A stretch of DNA of 64,000 nucleotides, taken from the NCBI GenBank assembly GCA_964036275.1, contig OZ038435.1, positions 29,617,521 through 29,681,520 of the forward strand, given 5' to 3'. The notes beneath the pieces are model-generated. The model saw only the letters and a list, made by a program, of their open reading frames with translations, was not told where the DNA came from and made no database searches. Each line of letters starts with the position of its first letter. Positions within the stretch are counted from its first letter, which is position 1. Of the stretch, positions 1 to 13,077 are shown piece after piece. Source of the DNA: Litoditis marina. Taxonomy: Eukaryota > Nematoda > Chromadorea > Rhabditida > Rhabditidae. Position numbers and translations under genes: made by a program.

Positions 1-96
1 CTAGAGCAAAATCACAGGATTGACGTTTAACGCATTTTCTAGACAATTTGACGTAATCTAATGATCTAGTAACACTTGATATTTGAATGAACTCAC

Positions 97-3000
97 CTTG
101 ATGATTCTGTTGATGAACTCGGGATTGGCCGTTTTGCCACTAAGCTTGGACAGATGCTCTTTGCCCGTCTTCACCCAGGTGAACAGAATGTACAACGAGA
201 CTATCAGGGCGCCTATAGGGTCCAGGTAGTACCAGTATCTGGAAATGTTAAGTGGTGGTCCATGACCGATCTCCAAATCTGTTTTCATCTGCTTGCTCTG
301 AGGTATTCGCGTATTCGTGGCAAAACAAATGAGAAATATAGGAATTTATGTTCGCAGCCTCGTTTTCTTAAGTGCGTTGTACGTAAGAGACAGCCACCAA
401 CAAACAATCGATAAAAAAATCTTCTAGTTTTCTGTACGTAAGAGACAGCCACCAACAAAAAATCGATAAAAAAACTCTTCTAGTTTATTGTTATAACCCA
501 CTTCTGTGCCAACCATGCACACGCTAGAGCCACTGAATTTGAAATACAATCGTTTCGATGGTCCATGGCTAGAACCTCAATAGACGGATCATTCTTGTAT
601 CTGAAAAGAAATAGGCTATTGAAAATGATTAAAAATGGTTGACGGCAACCACTACAAACTACAATAACCATGCTGACCACCAAAACCAGAAATCGTTTCC
701 AATCTCTCATGGAACATTTAGAATATCATTAAAGGAAAACTCGTCCCTTGACGAAAATTTGTAGAATCCACATGATCTTTTTTGCCTTGGGCATTGATAC
801 GAACTAACAAAGCTGTACTGTTTAACGCTAATGTAAAATGTCGACGTGAAAAATATGTTTCAGATCTTCGACTCACTTCTGACAGACGAGGAACAACGTG
901 AACTTAATGATGACGGTGGATACCATAATTCCCACGGTGGTCCAAGACATGTCCAGCTCAGGAATTTCACCCTTCTCTGAAATTAACAAACACTACATAA
1001 ACTGAAATTGTTCGTAAAACAACAAAGAGTTCGGTAATATTGACAGAACTTTCACTCTTTCAGAAAATTCTCAAGGCTTCTTACATCGACATGATATTGA
1101 GTTGTAAGCGGCATTGTCAGTAAGTCTTTTCGTCCTGTTTTCATTTTCTCAGAGGCTTTCAACTGATGATGACCCAACCGTCTGAGAAAACCCAAAACCG
1201 TCTTGAATCAGGGTCGAAACGGTTTTGAGTACATCTCTGACCGATCACATTAACTTAATCATTGTCTGAATAGTCTATTTTGATCAATGAACGATTACCT
1301 TTGTGAAATGAATCAGACTGGGAAACTCCCTCACTGGGTAACTTTTTAAAGAGTTCCGGTGTAGCAGTTGACTGTTGATTCATGAAAGAAAACTCAAACT
1401 AACGTGTGGTTTCGAAGGTGTAGGCGGCGAAGATTCGTTTGAATGCGTCAAAGATCAGCTGCACACTGGCCACACCCATGACCACACTAATGATGATCTG
1501 AAGCGAGGATAATATCACAAGTAGGGTTGTTAAAGTCGAACTCGAAACTCGACTCGACTCGAAAAAACTCGAAAACTTTCGAGTTGAGTCGAACTCGAAA
1601 ACTCGAAATTTCTCAAAACTCGAAAACTCGAAATTTTCAAAAGTCTAAAACTCGAAAACTCGAAATTTCCCAAAACTCGAAAACTCGAAATTTTGAACGC
1701 GAAAACTCGAAAATCAAAATTTCGGACTCGAAAAATGTCTCTTTTGGGTCCAAAAACACTCAAAACTCGACTCGAAAAAACTCGAAAATTTTCGAGTTGA
1801 GTCGAACTCGAAACTCGAAAACTCGAAATTTCCCAAAACTCGAAAACTCGAAATTTTTCAAAACTCGAAAACTCGAAATTTTTCAAAACTCGAAAACTCG
1901 ATAACTCGAAATTTCCCAAAACTCGAAAACTGGAAATTTTGAACTCGATTAACAACCCTAATCACAAGTCAGTCATTTCTGAACGTTGAAAGTAATACCC
2001 CACATTTGCACAAAACTTTCAAATTTTTCAAATAACCAGAAACAAAAACATGAACTAGACCAGAAACAGTAGAAAACAAAGCTCCCTCTAGACACACAAA
2101 ATCTACTCACAAGAGCATCTAATCAATATTCCCACAACTGAGAAAGAAAAGTCTTTAGACTTCAGAGTTCGAGAATAGGCGAAATCAGTAAAATCGACTC
2201 GGTTAATCGGATGACCCAATGTTCCGTTCCGATAGAAACACAAACTTGGTGAACCAACCAGAGACAGCGGTTCCAAACGGGTTCGTCCACGCGGGTACAG
2301 ATACGGATCACGCTTCTTGATCATCCGAGAGCACAGGGATATGACAAGACCTACAACGAACACTTTTTGTTATCATAACGACCCAACTAAAAATAAGTTT
2401 AACAACAGGGAAGCAAAGTTGAAAAAAACCTGCTCTCAACTAAATCAAAATTTTCTTGAAGAATCGTTCATGCGCAAACTAGCATTTAGCATAGCAACAG
2501 CTCACCATTCACCACTTTCAGAAACTCTGACATTGTGTCTACAATAATTCGTATGAAAATGACCGGAAATAGATAATTAGAATCTTAATCTAACCTGAGG
2601 TGATGTCCACACAAGAATCGACTAGGGATGAGATGATGGAAAGAGAACCCGAGAGATACGATGCTAGGGCCTGCAAATATTGTAGGTACATACTAATTCA
2701 TAATTCTATCCACCAATTACTTCAAAGGCAATAGGCAACAGCATCAATTTCACAATGAAAATCTTATATATAGTAAAATAATTCCAAAAGTTAGTGGAAC
2801 TTCGATCCGCGTGCGTGTACGTTTCAATATTGAGCCATTTTAGTTTTATAGCTATGCCGCAAAACCATCCAAACAACTGAAAGTGAATTATTTTCTGGGT
2901 AAACAGCAAGTAAACAACATCAACAACCAACCTTGGCCAGCATGAGCATAATGTTGACAAACAAGGTGGCCATGGCCAGTCGACCGGCCGCCTTCGAGAG

Positions 3001-5587
3001 GGATTCAGCCTTCGCCGCTGCCGCCTCGTGCTTCGCCCTGCAATGCAACAAACTACATTCGGTTATATATTTGTGTATAATATATTTTGTTCAAATGAAT
3101 AACCTAATTATGTATTTGTCTCACTAGGACGTTTTAGATGAGATCGTTTACTGAACTATGCACATTCATATAAATTACAAACTATAATACAAACTACAAC
3201 TATCATATACCGGTTACTTATTTTCAACAAGGTATCCATTTCTTGATTGAAGCTTGAAAAACGTCAACTTTCACTCACTCAGGATTACTCACACATAACA
3301 ATACTACCTGAAACAACCCTTTTCCATCATAACATGTCAAATTTACAATTTTACATTGAAAACAAGCAAATTTCGTCGAGTTTAGCATAAAAGAAGCAAT
3401 TTTTTCCTGGAAATTCAGGAAAATTATGCTTACATCATCTTGTCGTGAGTGGAGTCTGCATCTCCATTCGAGGATGGCTTCTTGACCAGAGATGATTTGG
3501 AGCCATTCTTTGTCTTTTCCTCCAACAATGGTCGGTCGAATCGATGGACTATCATCAGATCATGCTCGCCGTCCTGAGAAAGTGAGAAATAAATACAATA
3601 TAGCAGAAAACAATTGAAGGGAATGATAACGCGGAGGTTTAGACACTGGTTTATATATAGAATGTTGTCTGGAGAACCGTGCAAGTTCGTAAGTTTGTGC
3701 ATTCTCTGGCAAACTTGGTCAAAGCACGAAATGCAATAAAACAAGCTTCTTTTCTGTACAATCTGGCAAAATTCGGATATTATCTGTGAGGTCATTGCTA
3801 AGAAAAACATCATCCATCTGCCATTCCGCTACTAACCACATTCTTGATGAGCGGCGCCTGTGCTTCCTTCTCCTCGGAGGACCTCCTGCCACTTGCTTCA
3901 TTCTTTATTTCCCCTCCGTCGTTTACAGCCGCCGGCTCGCCAATACTATTAGAAGATTCAAGCCGCTGCCGCGTACGCGTTTTTTGAAACACCTGAAAAC
4001 AAAGACTGCAACTTGATGAGAAACGGGAAACTATTAGGGTGAGAGTCGTCCGCAAAAACGGACAACGTGTGAGCATGAAACCCTTACACGATTCAGAAAA
4101 CGTGCTTAACATTACGTAAGTTCACTGAACGGGCGGGAATGTAGTAGACCTCAGGAACGTGTAAACGTCCGGATTTTGATCGAGGGTCAGGGCTCACTCG
4201 GAGCCAGGTTTCGCTGCTGTCGCTTGTACCTCGAGTCGCAAATAGAAAAGAGGATTAGACAGAGTATAGTTGCATTGTCAACGTTCAGTAACCAGTTAGC
4301 TTACCTGAATCTGTTCACTATCATTCTTGAAATTCTCCAGCAGCTCGTTTTGTTTCTTGTAATAGTCGGTGACTTCCTTACTCGACTTTTTTGCCTGGAG
4401 AGTGAAAAATAAGTACATCCAAGAAAAGGGGTAAGCTCGAACAGCACTCCAAGCACATTTTCTCACTGAACTACGACAAATTCGCAGGTTTCTCTTATCC
4501 ATCGAAAATTTTCATATTGGCCACACAAACCGAGCGAAATTATTAATTTTTGCGTACTCTGACCACGAACCAGATACTTTTCGTCGAATGGTTATGGCGT
4601 AACCGCGTAACGTGCTTACTGGACAGGACATACAACGTACCTCTGGCAGCGATGATATCCTGACCCCGCAGGCCACGCCCCCCGTGCCCGTGCAATCTGT
4701 GGTAGAGTTGGCCGACGGCAGACATGGAGTAGTGTTCGCGTGCTGCTGCTGCAGGTCACGCGGCTTCGGCAGAGAAATCGAGCGAAGACTCTCCACGTGT
4801 CTGCAAAAAGAACTTAGAACAGATACAGGGGTTACCACGAGGTTAACAAACGTTCAGGTCACTATGACCCCCTGTTTTTGGCGAAAAAGTAGCTTATTTT
4901 TATATAATGAGACCCACTTTCTGCTAGAGATTCCGGCTGCGGCTCGGGGTGAGCCGGGCTCCTTCAACGGCTGCAGGTCGCCCAACAACCGCTCCTCCTC
5001 CTCATTAGTCATCAAATCGAACTGGGTGCCGTTCGCTGAAATAACGCCTATTCACGTATTAGGTATACGTGTACTTTCACGTTATCGATCAAATTTTCGT
5101 ACTACGTGCAGTATCAATGCATTTGCATTCTATTCGAATTCTGATGAAACGGAAATTGAAAAAACCTCAGTCAGCTGTCAGCTTTTATCAGATAACCTAT
5201 ATGCAACGCATGAGCAGTGGAAGGGTTGTTGTTGTTACTATGAACATACACCAGTAAGGTTGTCCGAATAGTCAGAAAGGTTCAAAAAACGGACTACTTT
5301 TTAGCCGAAAAGATGAAAATCGGTCTACTTTTGAGGAAAAATCCTACATTCTCACGTGTTTACATCTAAAAACAGATTACTTATTGTCGCTTAGTCGGAC
5401 CTTACTGGTGTATGACTATGAAAGATGAAACACAGAAATGATGGTTTGAATACCCTCACGAGAAACGTTGAGAATATCCGAATTGAGAGCGCAAATGAGA
5501 AATTGACTGACAGACTGGCTCCTCTGCTTCTAATGACGATGCCGGTGTCGGTTCCAGGGTCTCATCCGACTGAATCACCGCCGTCAT
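97..5587 (-). CDS. Cation diffusion facilitator (Mn-type CDF) transporter, C-terminus beyond window
   Basis: Thirteen exons read on the minus strand: 5512-5587, 4918-5035, 4641-4800, 4305-4394, 3837-3992, 3434-3573, 2932-3037, 2595-2670, 2259-2350, 1404-1497, 877-976, 502-600, 97-238; all phases agree. The product would be a membrane exporter of divalent metal. Membrane exons carry SLVDSCVDITSG (DxxxD, second membrane helix) and LAMDHRND (DxxxD, fifth helix). CDF proteins with DxxxD in both helices are the manganese-type subgroup, so Mn2+ export is inferred. YPRGRTRLEPL and YYLDPIGALIVSLYI are further family landmarks. The N-terminal cytosolic part is long (about 246 residues before the first membrane exon) and includes DYYKKQNELLENF, the usual pre-membrane segment. 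The C-terminal cytosolic domain lies beyond base 1. The ATG at 5585-5587 follows a TTTTCAG acceptor, so either a trans-spliced leader or another upstream exon is possible. The first donor (GTCAGT at 5511) is the least certain. Confidence 0.85.
1522..1960. mobile_element. hAT-like MITE built of CTCGAAA repeats
   Basis: The ends are TAGGGTTGTTAA and its inverse TTAACAACCCTA. The element is flanked by an exact 8-bp duplication ATCACAAG (1514-1521 and 1961-1968), as hAT transposases make. The whole interior is degenerate CTCGAAAA/CGAGTTTT repeats. It sits in an intron of the CDF gene. A second member is at 49230-49786. Apparent ORFs across it on both strands are products of the repeat. Confidence 0.85.
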
Positions 5588-5597
5588 AGACCTGCTG

Positions 5598-7189
5598 AAA
5601 AGAACGGTGATTTTGGTGAAAAGTAGTAAAATATAAATAACTTTCGATAATTCGTGAATGAACGGTAACATATTTTTCGCCAAGGCCTTAAAACTTTGAA
5701 AGTAATGGGGTTGCGGGAGTTTCTTGTCAAGAACTACGGTTCGCTAGTTAAATCTTTGTTAACACACTGGAGCAGGCTAAACCGCTGAACATAGAGACAG
5801 AAAGAAGAAACAAGGAACTGTTCAAAAGTTTTCAAAGAAAATAGGATGACTCGTGACTGAACAGTGAAAGAGAGTGAACGGCATCGGGGCGGAAATTGAA
5901 TGAATATTGTTTTGATGAATGATGAAAGGAAATAGGTCTTATGGTCATGAATCGTGACCAAGATAAACAAATGGGGTCTCTCTAACGCAGAAAACAAACA
6001 CTTGTATATGATCTTTGACCTAAAACTGAAATCGACCTCCTCAACCGCATTACTTTCGCGTACTAAGTTGGTCTAAACTAAAAGAAATGAACAGAACAAC
6101 TAATTTGTACTTCTTACTCAAACGAATACTCTGACGAAGAAAAAGAAGGTATAACAGATCGAGATAGAGCATAACCTACATATTATTAGATATGATACCC
6201 AGTGATATCCCACTCAGTCGATGTTAGGGGTTAGTGGGAAGGGGGGGGGGGGTATATCTGTTTTCATTTATCTTTATCACATCAGTAAAGGCAACATAGA
6301 CCGGTTCTATCGAGGAGAAGGTGTTAAACATTATGCGCTGGACATAGAGTTCGCATCCATTACACTCACACCTAACACAAATCAAAACATTAGGCAGAGA
6401 TTTTGTTTGAAATGATAGAGGTAAAGATACAAACTAATTCAAATTCAAGTGAAGTTTCTCGCTAAATTCTTCGACAACGGAACGAAATCATTATTTAAGA
6501 GTTTTTAATCCAGTTCGGTATCCAATATCTCGGAACTAGAGGGTCTGCTACTGGTCGAGAATCATATTGTTTGAAAAACACGGCTAAAACAAGAAGAATG
6601 AAGAAAGAGCCCACTTAATATATCAAAAAATGAATAATTAAATGAGAAACTTGCCGCTCAAGTTTAAAAATTTAGCTGTGTTTGCCGTGGCGAGAAAAAT
6701 GCACCTCCACTGATTACTTACAGTATGATAAATTCAGCAACTGGGCAAGCACAATCAAATCTCTCAAAACTGTGAAAAACTGGTATATAAAATGGTGTAG
6801 AAACAGAATATTGATCGTACATACGGCGCCAAACTCAAAAAATCTATTCCAGTTCAAAAATGATTCATTTAGTCAGAAAACAGGCAAAAAAACACTAGTC
6901 ATGGTCGAGAGACGAACATATTACTCACAGAAATCTAACCTTAATCAAACTCATTCGAAACTCTGAAAAGTAGAGATATGTGGAATAAAAATACAAAAAA
7001 ATCAAGGTCAAGCTGAAAACACGACCTAATCGAAAACATGATATCACAGGCAATGCTAAAAGAACTTAATCAATTTAAGCGGTGAAGGCGTACACATCTT
7101 GGTCTGTGCTCAGAATCAATTTTTTAAAAAGTGGACAAACATTCGAGATAACTGTGATGGAGATATTAAATTGTGATGTGGACCAATAT
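5598..7189. other. Intergenic stretch
   Basis: No coding exon is recognisable between the CDF start and the stop codon of the upstream minus-strand gene. The only simple feature is a 12-base G run at 6241-6252. Promoter or trans-splicing signals for the CDF gene presumably lie here, but none could be identified. Confidence 0.5.
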
Positions 7190-10100
7190 TCAGTCGGATT
7201 CAACATCAGCTTCTAGCGTCAGATGAGACGAGAAGGGACGCTGCAGTGCCTCAGTAGCATATCGGCCCATCGGATCCTGATAAATAACTCTAGTCAAACA
7301 TTTCAGTTTTTTTGTAGTTTGATCCGGCTATATGTCAGTCATATTCCCAGAGTATTGATGTGATCAAACTACAGATTCAATACTATCCATACTTGCCCTG
7401 TGCCAGAAAACGACAATTGAGCCCACTTGTTTGCGAGAAAACAAGCATTTGGGAAAGACTTTCACCTCTTACAAGTGAATCAATATAGTATACTCCTAGT
7501 AGTACGGATTATGATGTACTCCAACAAACGAGCGAGAGTTACTTTTGCTTCTTAAGTAAAAATAAACAGTTTACCATTCATTAGTTATAAAAACGAACCG
7601 TAGAAGTGTTCAGTCCGATTGGGACTGTAGAAGGGCTTGAGCGGATCGAATTTTCCATCCAGGCCACATCGGAAAAACTGTCACACGTCAGACTCAGATT
7701 CAACGAAGACGGCTCTGGTGACTTTTGAGCCTAGAAAGATATCCCAGTACGAAAAACCCTATTATAGTTTCTAAGAAAATTATTTGTTGAAACAAAATTT
7801 ATTTCGCTAAAACAAGTTTAGTTCGCTCTAGCAAACACAGTTACTCATGGCGCTTCGGGCATTAATCCAGACGCTGGTGGACTGCCCTCATCAGTGGATG
7901 ATCCACCACTAAATCATATTTTACTAGTTTACTGTGTACTTACACTAACCTAGTCATAATTATTTTCACAAATAGTTCTCAGCTGCATACGGGTTTCCAT
8001 GACAATGACTATAATACGAAGGCTAAAAACCGCGGTTCCATTCCACGTAGTCTTTTTTTGCGCACAAATAGGTAAAGTTCGTGTCTCGACGGTATGTTAA
8101 AGCAGACGAATAGCATTTGTTTGAATAGACGCAGGTTGGAATGTGATATCCGGGATATTCCTGGTTACGACATCTTACGAAAGAATGAAAAAAACTCACC
8201 GCCAGTGGTCGGCCAGTGGCTTTGATCTGCTGCAGACGGGCATGCTGCGGGCGCGACTCGGTCAGGGTGGCCCAGTCGGCGCATTTTCCCAACTGCTGCT
8301 CTTCCTCAAACTCGCCGATCGGTACGGCGACTGAAGCAGTTTACTAGAAGTAAATGGAAAATCACGTGAAACGTCTTGAATTCCTGATTCCTCAATATTT
8401 CTGATTCAAAAGATTGAAACTCGAAACCAATATACAAAAACGTCGAGTTAGACCCCGAAACACTTTGGCATAGTGAAACCATTCTGGTATTGATCGTGGC
8501 AGCTCGGTGCGCCTCCATGCATGTGAAAATAGAAAAAGTGATAACAAAAGGTTTCGCAACTAAATTTCCGACCTACCGTCAGGTTGTGACTCGACAGCTT
8601 TGGTTGCTACCTCGACAGGAGCAACTTTAGGTTTAGCCAAGGAAGACGCTCCCTCCTAAAAGAAAATAGTCGTTGGAAAAATGGAGAGGGAGAGATATAC
8701 TTTTATACACACATAGAAGTAGGGAAAGAGAGTAAAAACGAGAAAAGATAGAGAGCAATTGAAAGAGTAGAAGGAAAGAGGAAAAGAGAACTGGAGGGAG
8801 AGAGAGAGAGACAGAAACAGTGAGAGAAAGACAGAGAAAAGAGAAGAATACTAAAAACCGTTCAGGATCCCTACCAATTTGACAGCCTCCAGCTTTGCTT
8901 CCAGCCATTCCACATCATTTCTCTGGTAGGCTCGAAGGATCTCGGCCGCCTCGTCTGCCGGTGTCCGCGAGGCCGGTGCCGGACTGAAAACAATAGAATA
9001 GAATAGAATAGATTTATTCGTGATTTAACACGTGACTTCCACATAGTATGTGGCACTCCAAATGAGTAAATGGAGAGAAAAGTAGAGAAGAAAAAGGGTA
9101 TGTTCAACCTGTTATGCGCACATGAAGTTACATGCAATTTAACAGTGCTGGACGACGGTTCATACAATAGTTCATTTAATTATTAACTTCATTATTTGTG
9201 AACATTTCACCATCACTACAAGTACAGCGGGGATACACCATATGGGCTTCTTTTGTAAAACGCGAATGATATACTATAGTTGGCAATCTTGCACGAGTAA
9301 GACGACCAATTCAGTTATCCATACGATGGGCTCGGTGGAGAGACCAAAAACAGGTCTTTGTCACAGAAAAATAGTGTACCAATGATACTCTCACAGCAGG
9401 AGGAAACCGGATTTACCTGGGTTTAGCACCGTACTTGGCAATTCTCTTCTTCGCCTTCTTCGAAAGCTTCTTCGAGCCGCTGGACTCCTGAAAAACGCCA
9501 TATTCAAACTAGACAATACGTATAGCTCGCGCGTTCAATTGCGCAGTTCCGCTACATAAAATGTAGAGTTTCCACCGTTTTTGCTCTGCTCCCATGACAA
9601 AACTCGGGTACTCCCCCGGAAAATGCGAGACATGTACTGTTGTTTCCTACATTCCTTTCTGCTAAGAAATTCAATGGAACCGTCTCTAAAATTCACTTCC
9701 GTTTTAAAGAACGACGATTATGTGGTCCAATAGCAACGCTTCAGTTCTTTAAACCGCAATACATTTTTCAATTGCAGTTTAAAGGACCGTTGTCACGGGA
9801 TCGGGCCACATAATCGGCCTTCTTTAAGCTAATATAGATGAACCACGCCCTCAAGTTGTTCGGTAACTTCTGAGCTTGCTGACCTGAGAGGAGGCGATGG
9901 GTGGAGGGCTGAGCGCTGCCGACAACGAACGGACCGAGTCTAATCCGGGCTGAAAGGACACAACTATAGAGAAACTGGTCAATGAGAAACGATAAATGTT
10001 CTTATGGAGCACGAAACCTTTCCAATGTTAAAAACTTTTTATAATCATTCAGTTACACTTTTTTCCACTCTATAATTGGTAAAAATTTAAATTTTGTATC

Positions 10101-11339
10101 AGGATTCTGGTGGTGGGTTCGCTCAAGGAAGAGGGTCGACTCTGTACCGCTGTGTCTGTAGTTTGATCCCCACATTTCAGTCGGAAGGGAGAACTGTGCC
10201 GTGCATACAGATCAAACTATATTTAAAAAAGGACGATTATGTGGACCAATCATAACGCTTCAGTCCTTCAAACTGCAAAACATTTTTCAATTGCAGTTTA
10301 AACGACCGATGTCTCGGGATTGGTCCATATAATCGTCCTACTTTGAAGTGATTTCCTATAGGTATATGGGGGAACAGTTCGGTCTTCAAACTTCACAGCT
10401 CTCGAAAGGTTGTCTAAACGGACTGCGAGCAAACTACAAACGCGAAACTGAGAAACGTGCAATGACAATAGGCACGATTCCTCATCAGAATTCTAACTTT
10501 ACGTGGCACGACTTCTAGTTTGAGATAGCTGGGAAACGTGCCTGAGTAGGAGGAGTGAAGACAGTGTCCGGTTTCGCCTCCACACCGAACTCTACCGTTT
10601 CCCGACCTCCTTCGATTTCCTTCTGAAAATAATATTAGTTCATAGAAATAGAACAGAATACTTATTAAATCACAAATAAGATCAAAAGCTGAATACGAGA
10701 AAAAGCGAAATGATTCGAATGTCCCGAAGTTTCTCAGTGTTATCGTTTTTACCACTCACAGTAAGATGTTGAACGGAACATGGGTGAAAAATAAAGAGTT
10801 TGCGGTAGTGAATAAAGTTCGAAACCCCGCAAAAAGTTTTATTGTAGTTCACAGCTCTGTTTGGCCGAGCTAGTTCTTTTTCCATCATCAATTCGTTTCT
10901 CAAACGCGAACCAAGTTTGAATAAAATAACTTTCAGAAATGATTTAGCTCGCAACCGCTTCTAAATCACAAATACAGTTGTCTATCAAATACGCGAAGCA
11001 TTTACTTAGTATAAAAATTGGAGACCAATAAGCTCACTAATATCACATAAAGATTTCCTGAGAGTATGACTGAAGAATATTCAGTCATCAATAGCTCCTT
11101 CTTTTATCATAAGTTCTAGCAATACTAATAAAAATCTAGAACATTAAATCAAAATACCATAAATAATGTCAGAATAATAAAAATTTACCTTGAAAAATGC
11201 CGAAGTGAGATGGGCGAACATGTTGTGGACGATGGGTAGTAGACTGACTGGCCAGAGCAGAACGGCCAACGAGGCCGTGTACTTTGGTCGCCATATTTGT
11301 AGTTTGGTCCCGAACGGGGTCGCACTGTTCAATGGTCGT
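7190..11339 (-). CDS. Unknown protein with probable N-terminal membrane segment
   Basis: Seven phase-consistent 3' exons: 9884-9949, 9417-9487, 8875-8983, 8577-8655, 8200-8330, 7599-7730 and 7190-7276 (TGA stop at 7190-7192), together 224 residues. They encode a hydrophilic tail with a lysine-rich patch (KKLSKKAKKRIAKYG), an acidic helix (ADEAAEILRAYQRND) and low-complexity linkers. Two upstream exons are probable but unproved: one beginning at 10622 (KEIEGGRETVEFGVEAKP), whose donor is unclear, and 11189-11339, which in the matching phase encodes a hydrophobic stretch (ASLAVLLWPVSLLPIVHNMF). The start codon was not found. I do not recognise the family. Exons from 8875 upstream lie inside the tandem duplication; the last four exons are outside, so only this copy is whole. 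Confidence 0.6.
7313..7373. repeat. Short TIR element (TGTAGTTTGATC)
   Basis: A 61-bp element with inverted ends TGTAGTTTGATC and GATCAAACTACA, in an intron of the unknown gene. Related pieces starting TGTAGTTTGRTC occur at about 10157-10214, 14497, 16840, 17558 and in the unit 2 equivalents, so this is a dispersed miniature family. Confidence 0.6.
8990..9170 (-). repeat. Dispersed repeat with AATAG tail
   Basis: AATAGAATAGAATAG followed by ATTTATTCGTGATTTAA. The same motif occurs in the opposite orientation at about 11740-11795 (TCTATTCTACTCTATTC). Short tandem tails of this kind suggest the 3' end of a retroposon. The repeat was copied with the duplication at about 19740-19920. Confidence 0.4.
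9704..9827. mobile_element. Foldback MITE (GATTATGTGGWCCAAT)
   Basis: A 124-bp element whose two halves are imperfect inverted repeats (TTAAAGAACGACGATTATG against CATAATCGGCCTTCTTTAA), with a small centre ACATTTTTCAATTG. A sister copy lies at 10223-10346. Both were carried into unit 2 at 20452-20575 and about 20969-21092. It sits in an intron of the unknown gene. Confidence 0.7.
10223..10346. mobile_element. Foldback MITE, second copy
   Basis: Same inverted-repeat organisation as the 9704 element (GGACGATTATGTGGACCAAT against ATTGGTCCATATAATCGTCC) and the same centre. It is immediately preceded by a TGTAGTTTGATC-type TIR element, so miniature elements cluster here. Confidence 0.7.
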
Positions 11340-11794
11340 CTGAAAGATTTCATAGTTGATTTTACATGTTTACTTTACAACATTTAAACGAGAAAAGTAA
11401 GTAATTAAACTTGGTATTTAGCAGAAGTATACAGATTTTGTTAAAATTTGTCATAAACAGAAATATAACCGAAAGACCAACCTGATAACATACTTATTTT
11501 GTGCTGAACTGAAGGTCAACATTTGTGAAATTGAAACCGATTAGGGTTTCAGAGCATATTTTTTTGAACGTGATAGACACGTTCCATGTTTGGTATGCTA
11601 ATTAGCCGCAGTATTTTAATTACTCCAACTTCATTTGCTTTTGGTCAATTGAGGTCGATAAAATAACTGAAATCAATGATCCAAATTAGAACAGAGCTAC
11701 AAATGAAACTGATATTATTTATAAATAATCGTGGTGGTTATTTATCTCCCGATCTATCGCGAATAAATCTATTCTACTCTATTCTATCTCTCTT

Positions 11795-11870
11795 TCTCTC
11801 TCTCACTCTCTCTCTCTCTCTCTCTCTTTCTCTATCTCTCTCTCGCTGTCTTTCTCTCTTCTATTTACCT
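11795..11870. repeat. CT-rich microsatellite
   Basis: A run of TC dinucleotides with a few interruptions, following the TCTATTCTATC tail of a dispersed repeat. It is duplicated at about 22535-22605 in unit 2. Confidence 0.8.
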
Positions 11871-12109
11871 TCTCCCTCTGACTCACCATATCAGTTGACT
11901 TACCTCTCACTTGAGTTGTTCTTTGTCTCTCATCAACACTGAAAACCGGTTTCTCTGCCATTCAGATAAAGACGGAAATTGTAACACAAACAGTCCATTT
12001 CGACCGCCCAGTTCACGCCGTCACGTACGCTTTTTTCGGTAGTTTTTTATCTTTAGAATTATTTTTGTAACTATTTTTTTTATGTATTGGACACATTGTA
12101 GTAATTGTT

Positions 12110-12327
12110 CTCTGAGCATCCTGAACGGAATATAGTGAGTGCCAAATATATAAATTTCTGTCGCTCGCCGGAATCGAACCTGCGAGCAAAAGATTCATAG
12201 CAGAGCGCTAACCACTGCGCTATTAGAGCACATAACAGGTAAGCTTTGAAAGCGAATACTTGTGTGCGTACACAGCGGAAAGTGAGATATACAGTACCCT
12301 CCCGCCTTTCGGTTGGCGACGACTATA
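12110..12327 (-). mobile_element. tRNA-derived SINE-like repeat (family 1)
   Basis: On the minus strand it starts TATAGTCGTCGCCAACCG, continues through GGGAGGGTACTGTATATCTC, and contains a tRNA-like body with box A (TAGCGCAGTGGTTAGCGC) and box B (GGTTCGATTCC), followed by a short AT-rich tail. Other members: 16549-16752, 22855-23067, 39775-39978, 54371-54452 (deleted), 54779-54945 (divergent), 58690-59105 and 60690-61043 (both interrupted). One mismatch in the T stem argues against a working tRNA. Confidence 0.7.
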
Positions 12328-13077
12328 GGGCCCACCAACTTCGGTGTCTCGTATCAGTGATGATTGTTTTCTGTTGTAGCGTCTTTTTAGAATTATTTTT
12401 TGAAACCCTTATTCACGTTCCTGTATTCAACACTTCGTATCCGATGGGAATGTCTGACCTTCCATTGCTTGTGAGATTTGAATGGAAAATGTCAACTTTC
12501 ATACCCCATGTTAGCAGAAATGTTCTAACGTAGAAAGTGGAGAAACATTACAAATTCCCTTTTATAGCACTACAAACTAGGTTGCGTTCGAGACTTTACA
12601 CGCGGGTTTCATGTAGTTACTTTGTGAGATGCAACATTTTGCCTGGCTTTTCTTCAACGGTCAAGTTCTGGAAGCGAATTGGAGAAAAACGTGAAACGTC
12701 TGGACACATCAAAGGTTGAGAACGTGAAATTACAAGGTGTAAACTTGCTGATGTTTTTTCACGTCCCAAGTAGGTATCCCTTTGTTTTTTGAAGTATAAT
12801 TTGTCGAACTTGTCTATCTCCTACAGCTCTCCATGCATTTACCCGTACGTTGTAGATTATTTTGGTTGTCGTCGAATTTGAGCTACTCACACAAATTGCT
12901 ATTTTTTACTTTCAAATATAAATCGACGTATCTCGTGAAACGTAAAGAAACATCAACAAAATCTGCTCTTTCCATCGCATTGCATGCGTAGTAAATATAA
13001 ATAGCACATAGTAAAAATAGGGTGTAACCGTAATTTTTTTCACCTCGTATTGTTTCTCTTTCTTGTCACTTTCTTCT

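Noticed and set aside
1527..1955. 125- and 141-codon frames on both strands
   Set aside because: Products of the CTCGAAA repeat in a transposable element inside an intron.
4612..5271. 219-codon plus-strand frame
   Set aside because: It lies opposite three well-supported exons of the CDF gene and has no features of its own.
12160..12240. Functional tRNA gene
   Set aside because: Boxes A and B are present, but the T stem has a mismatch and the sequence belongs to a dispersed repeat with constant flanks, so SINE head is the better call.
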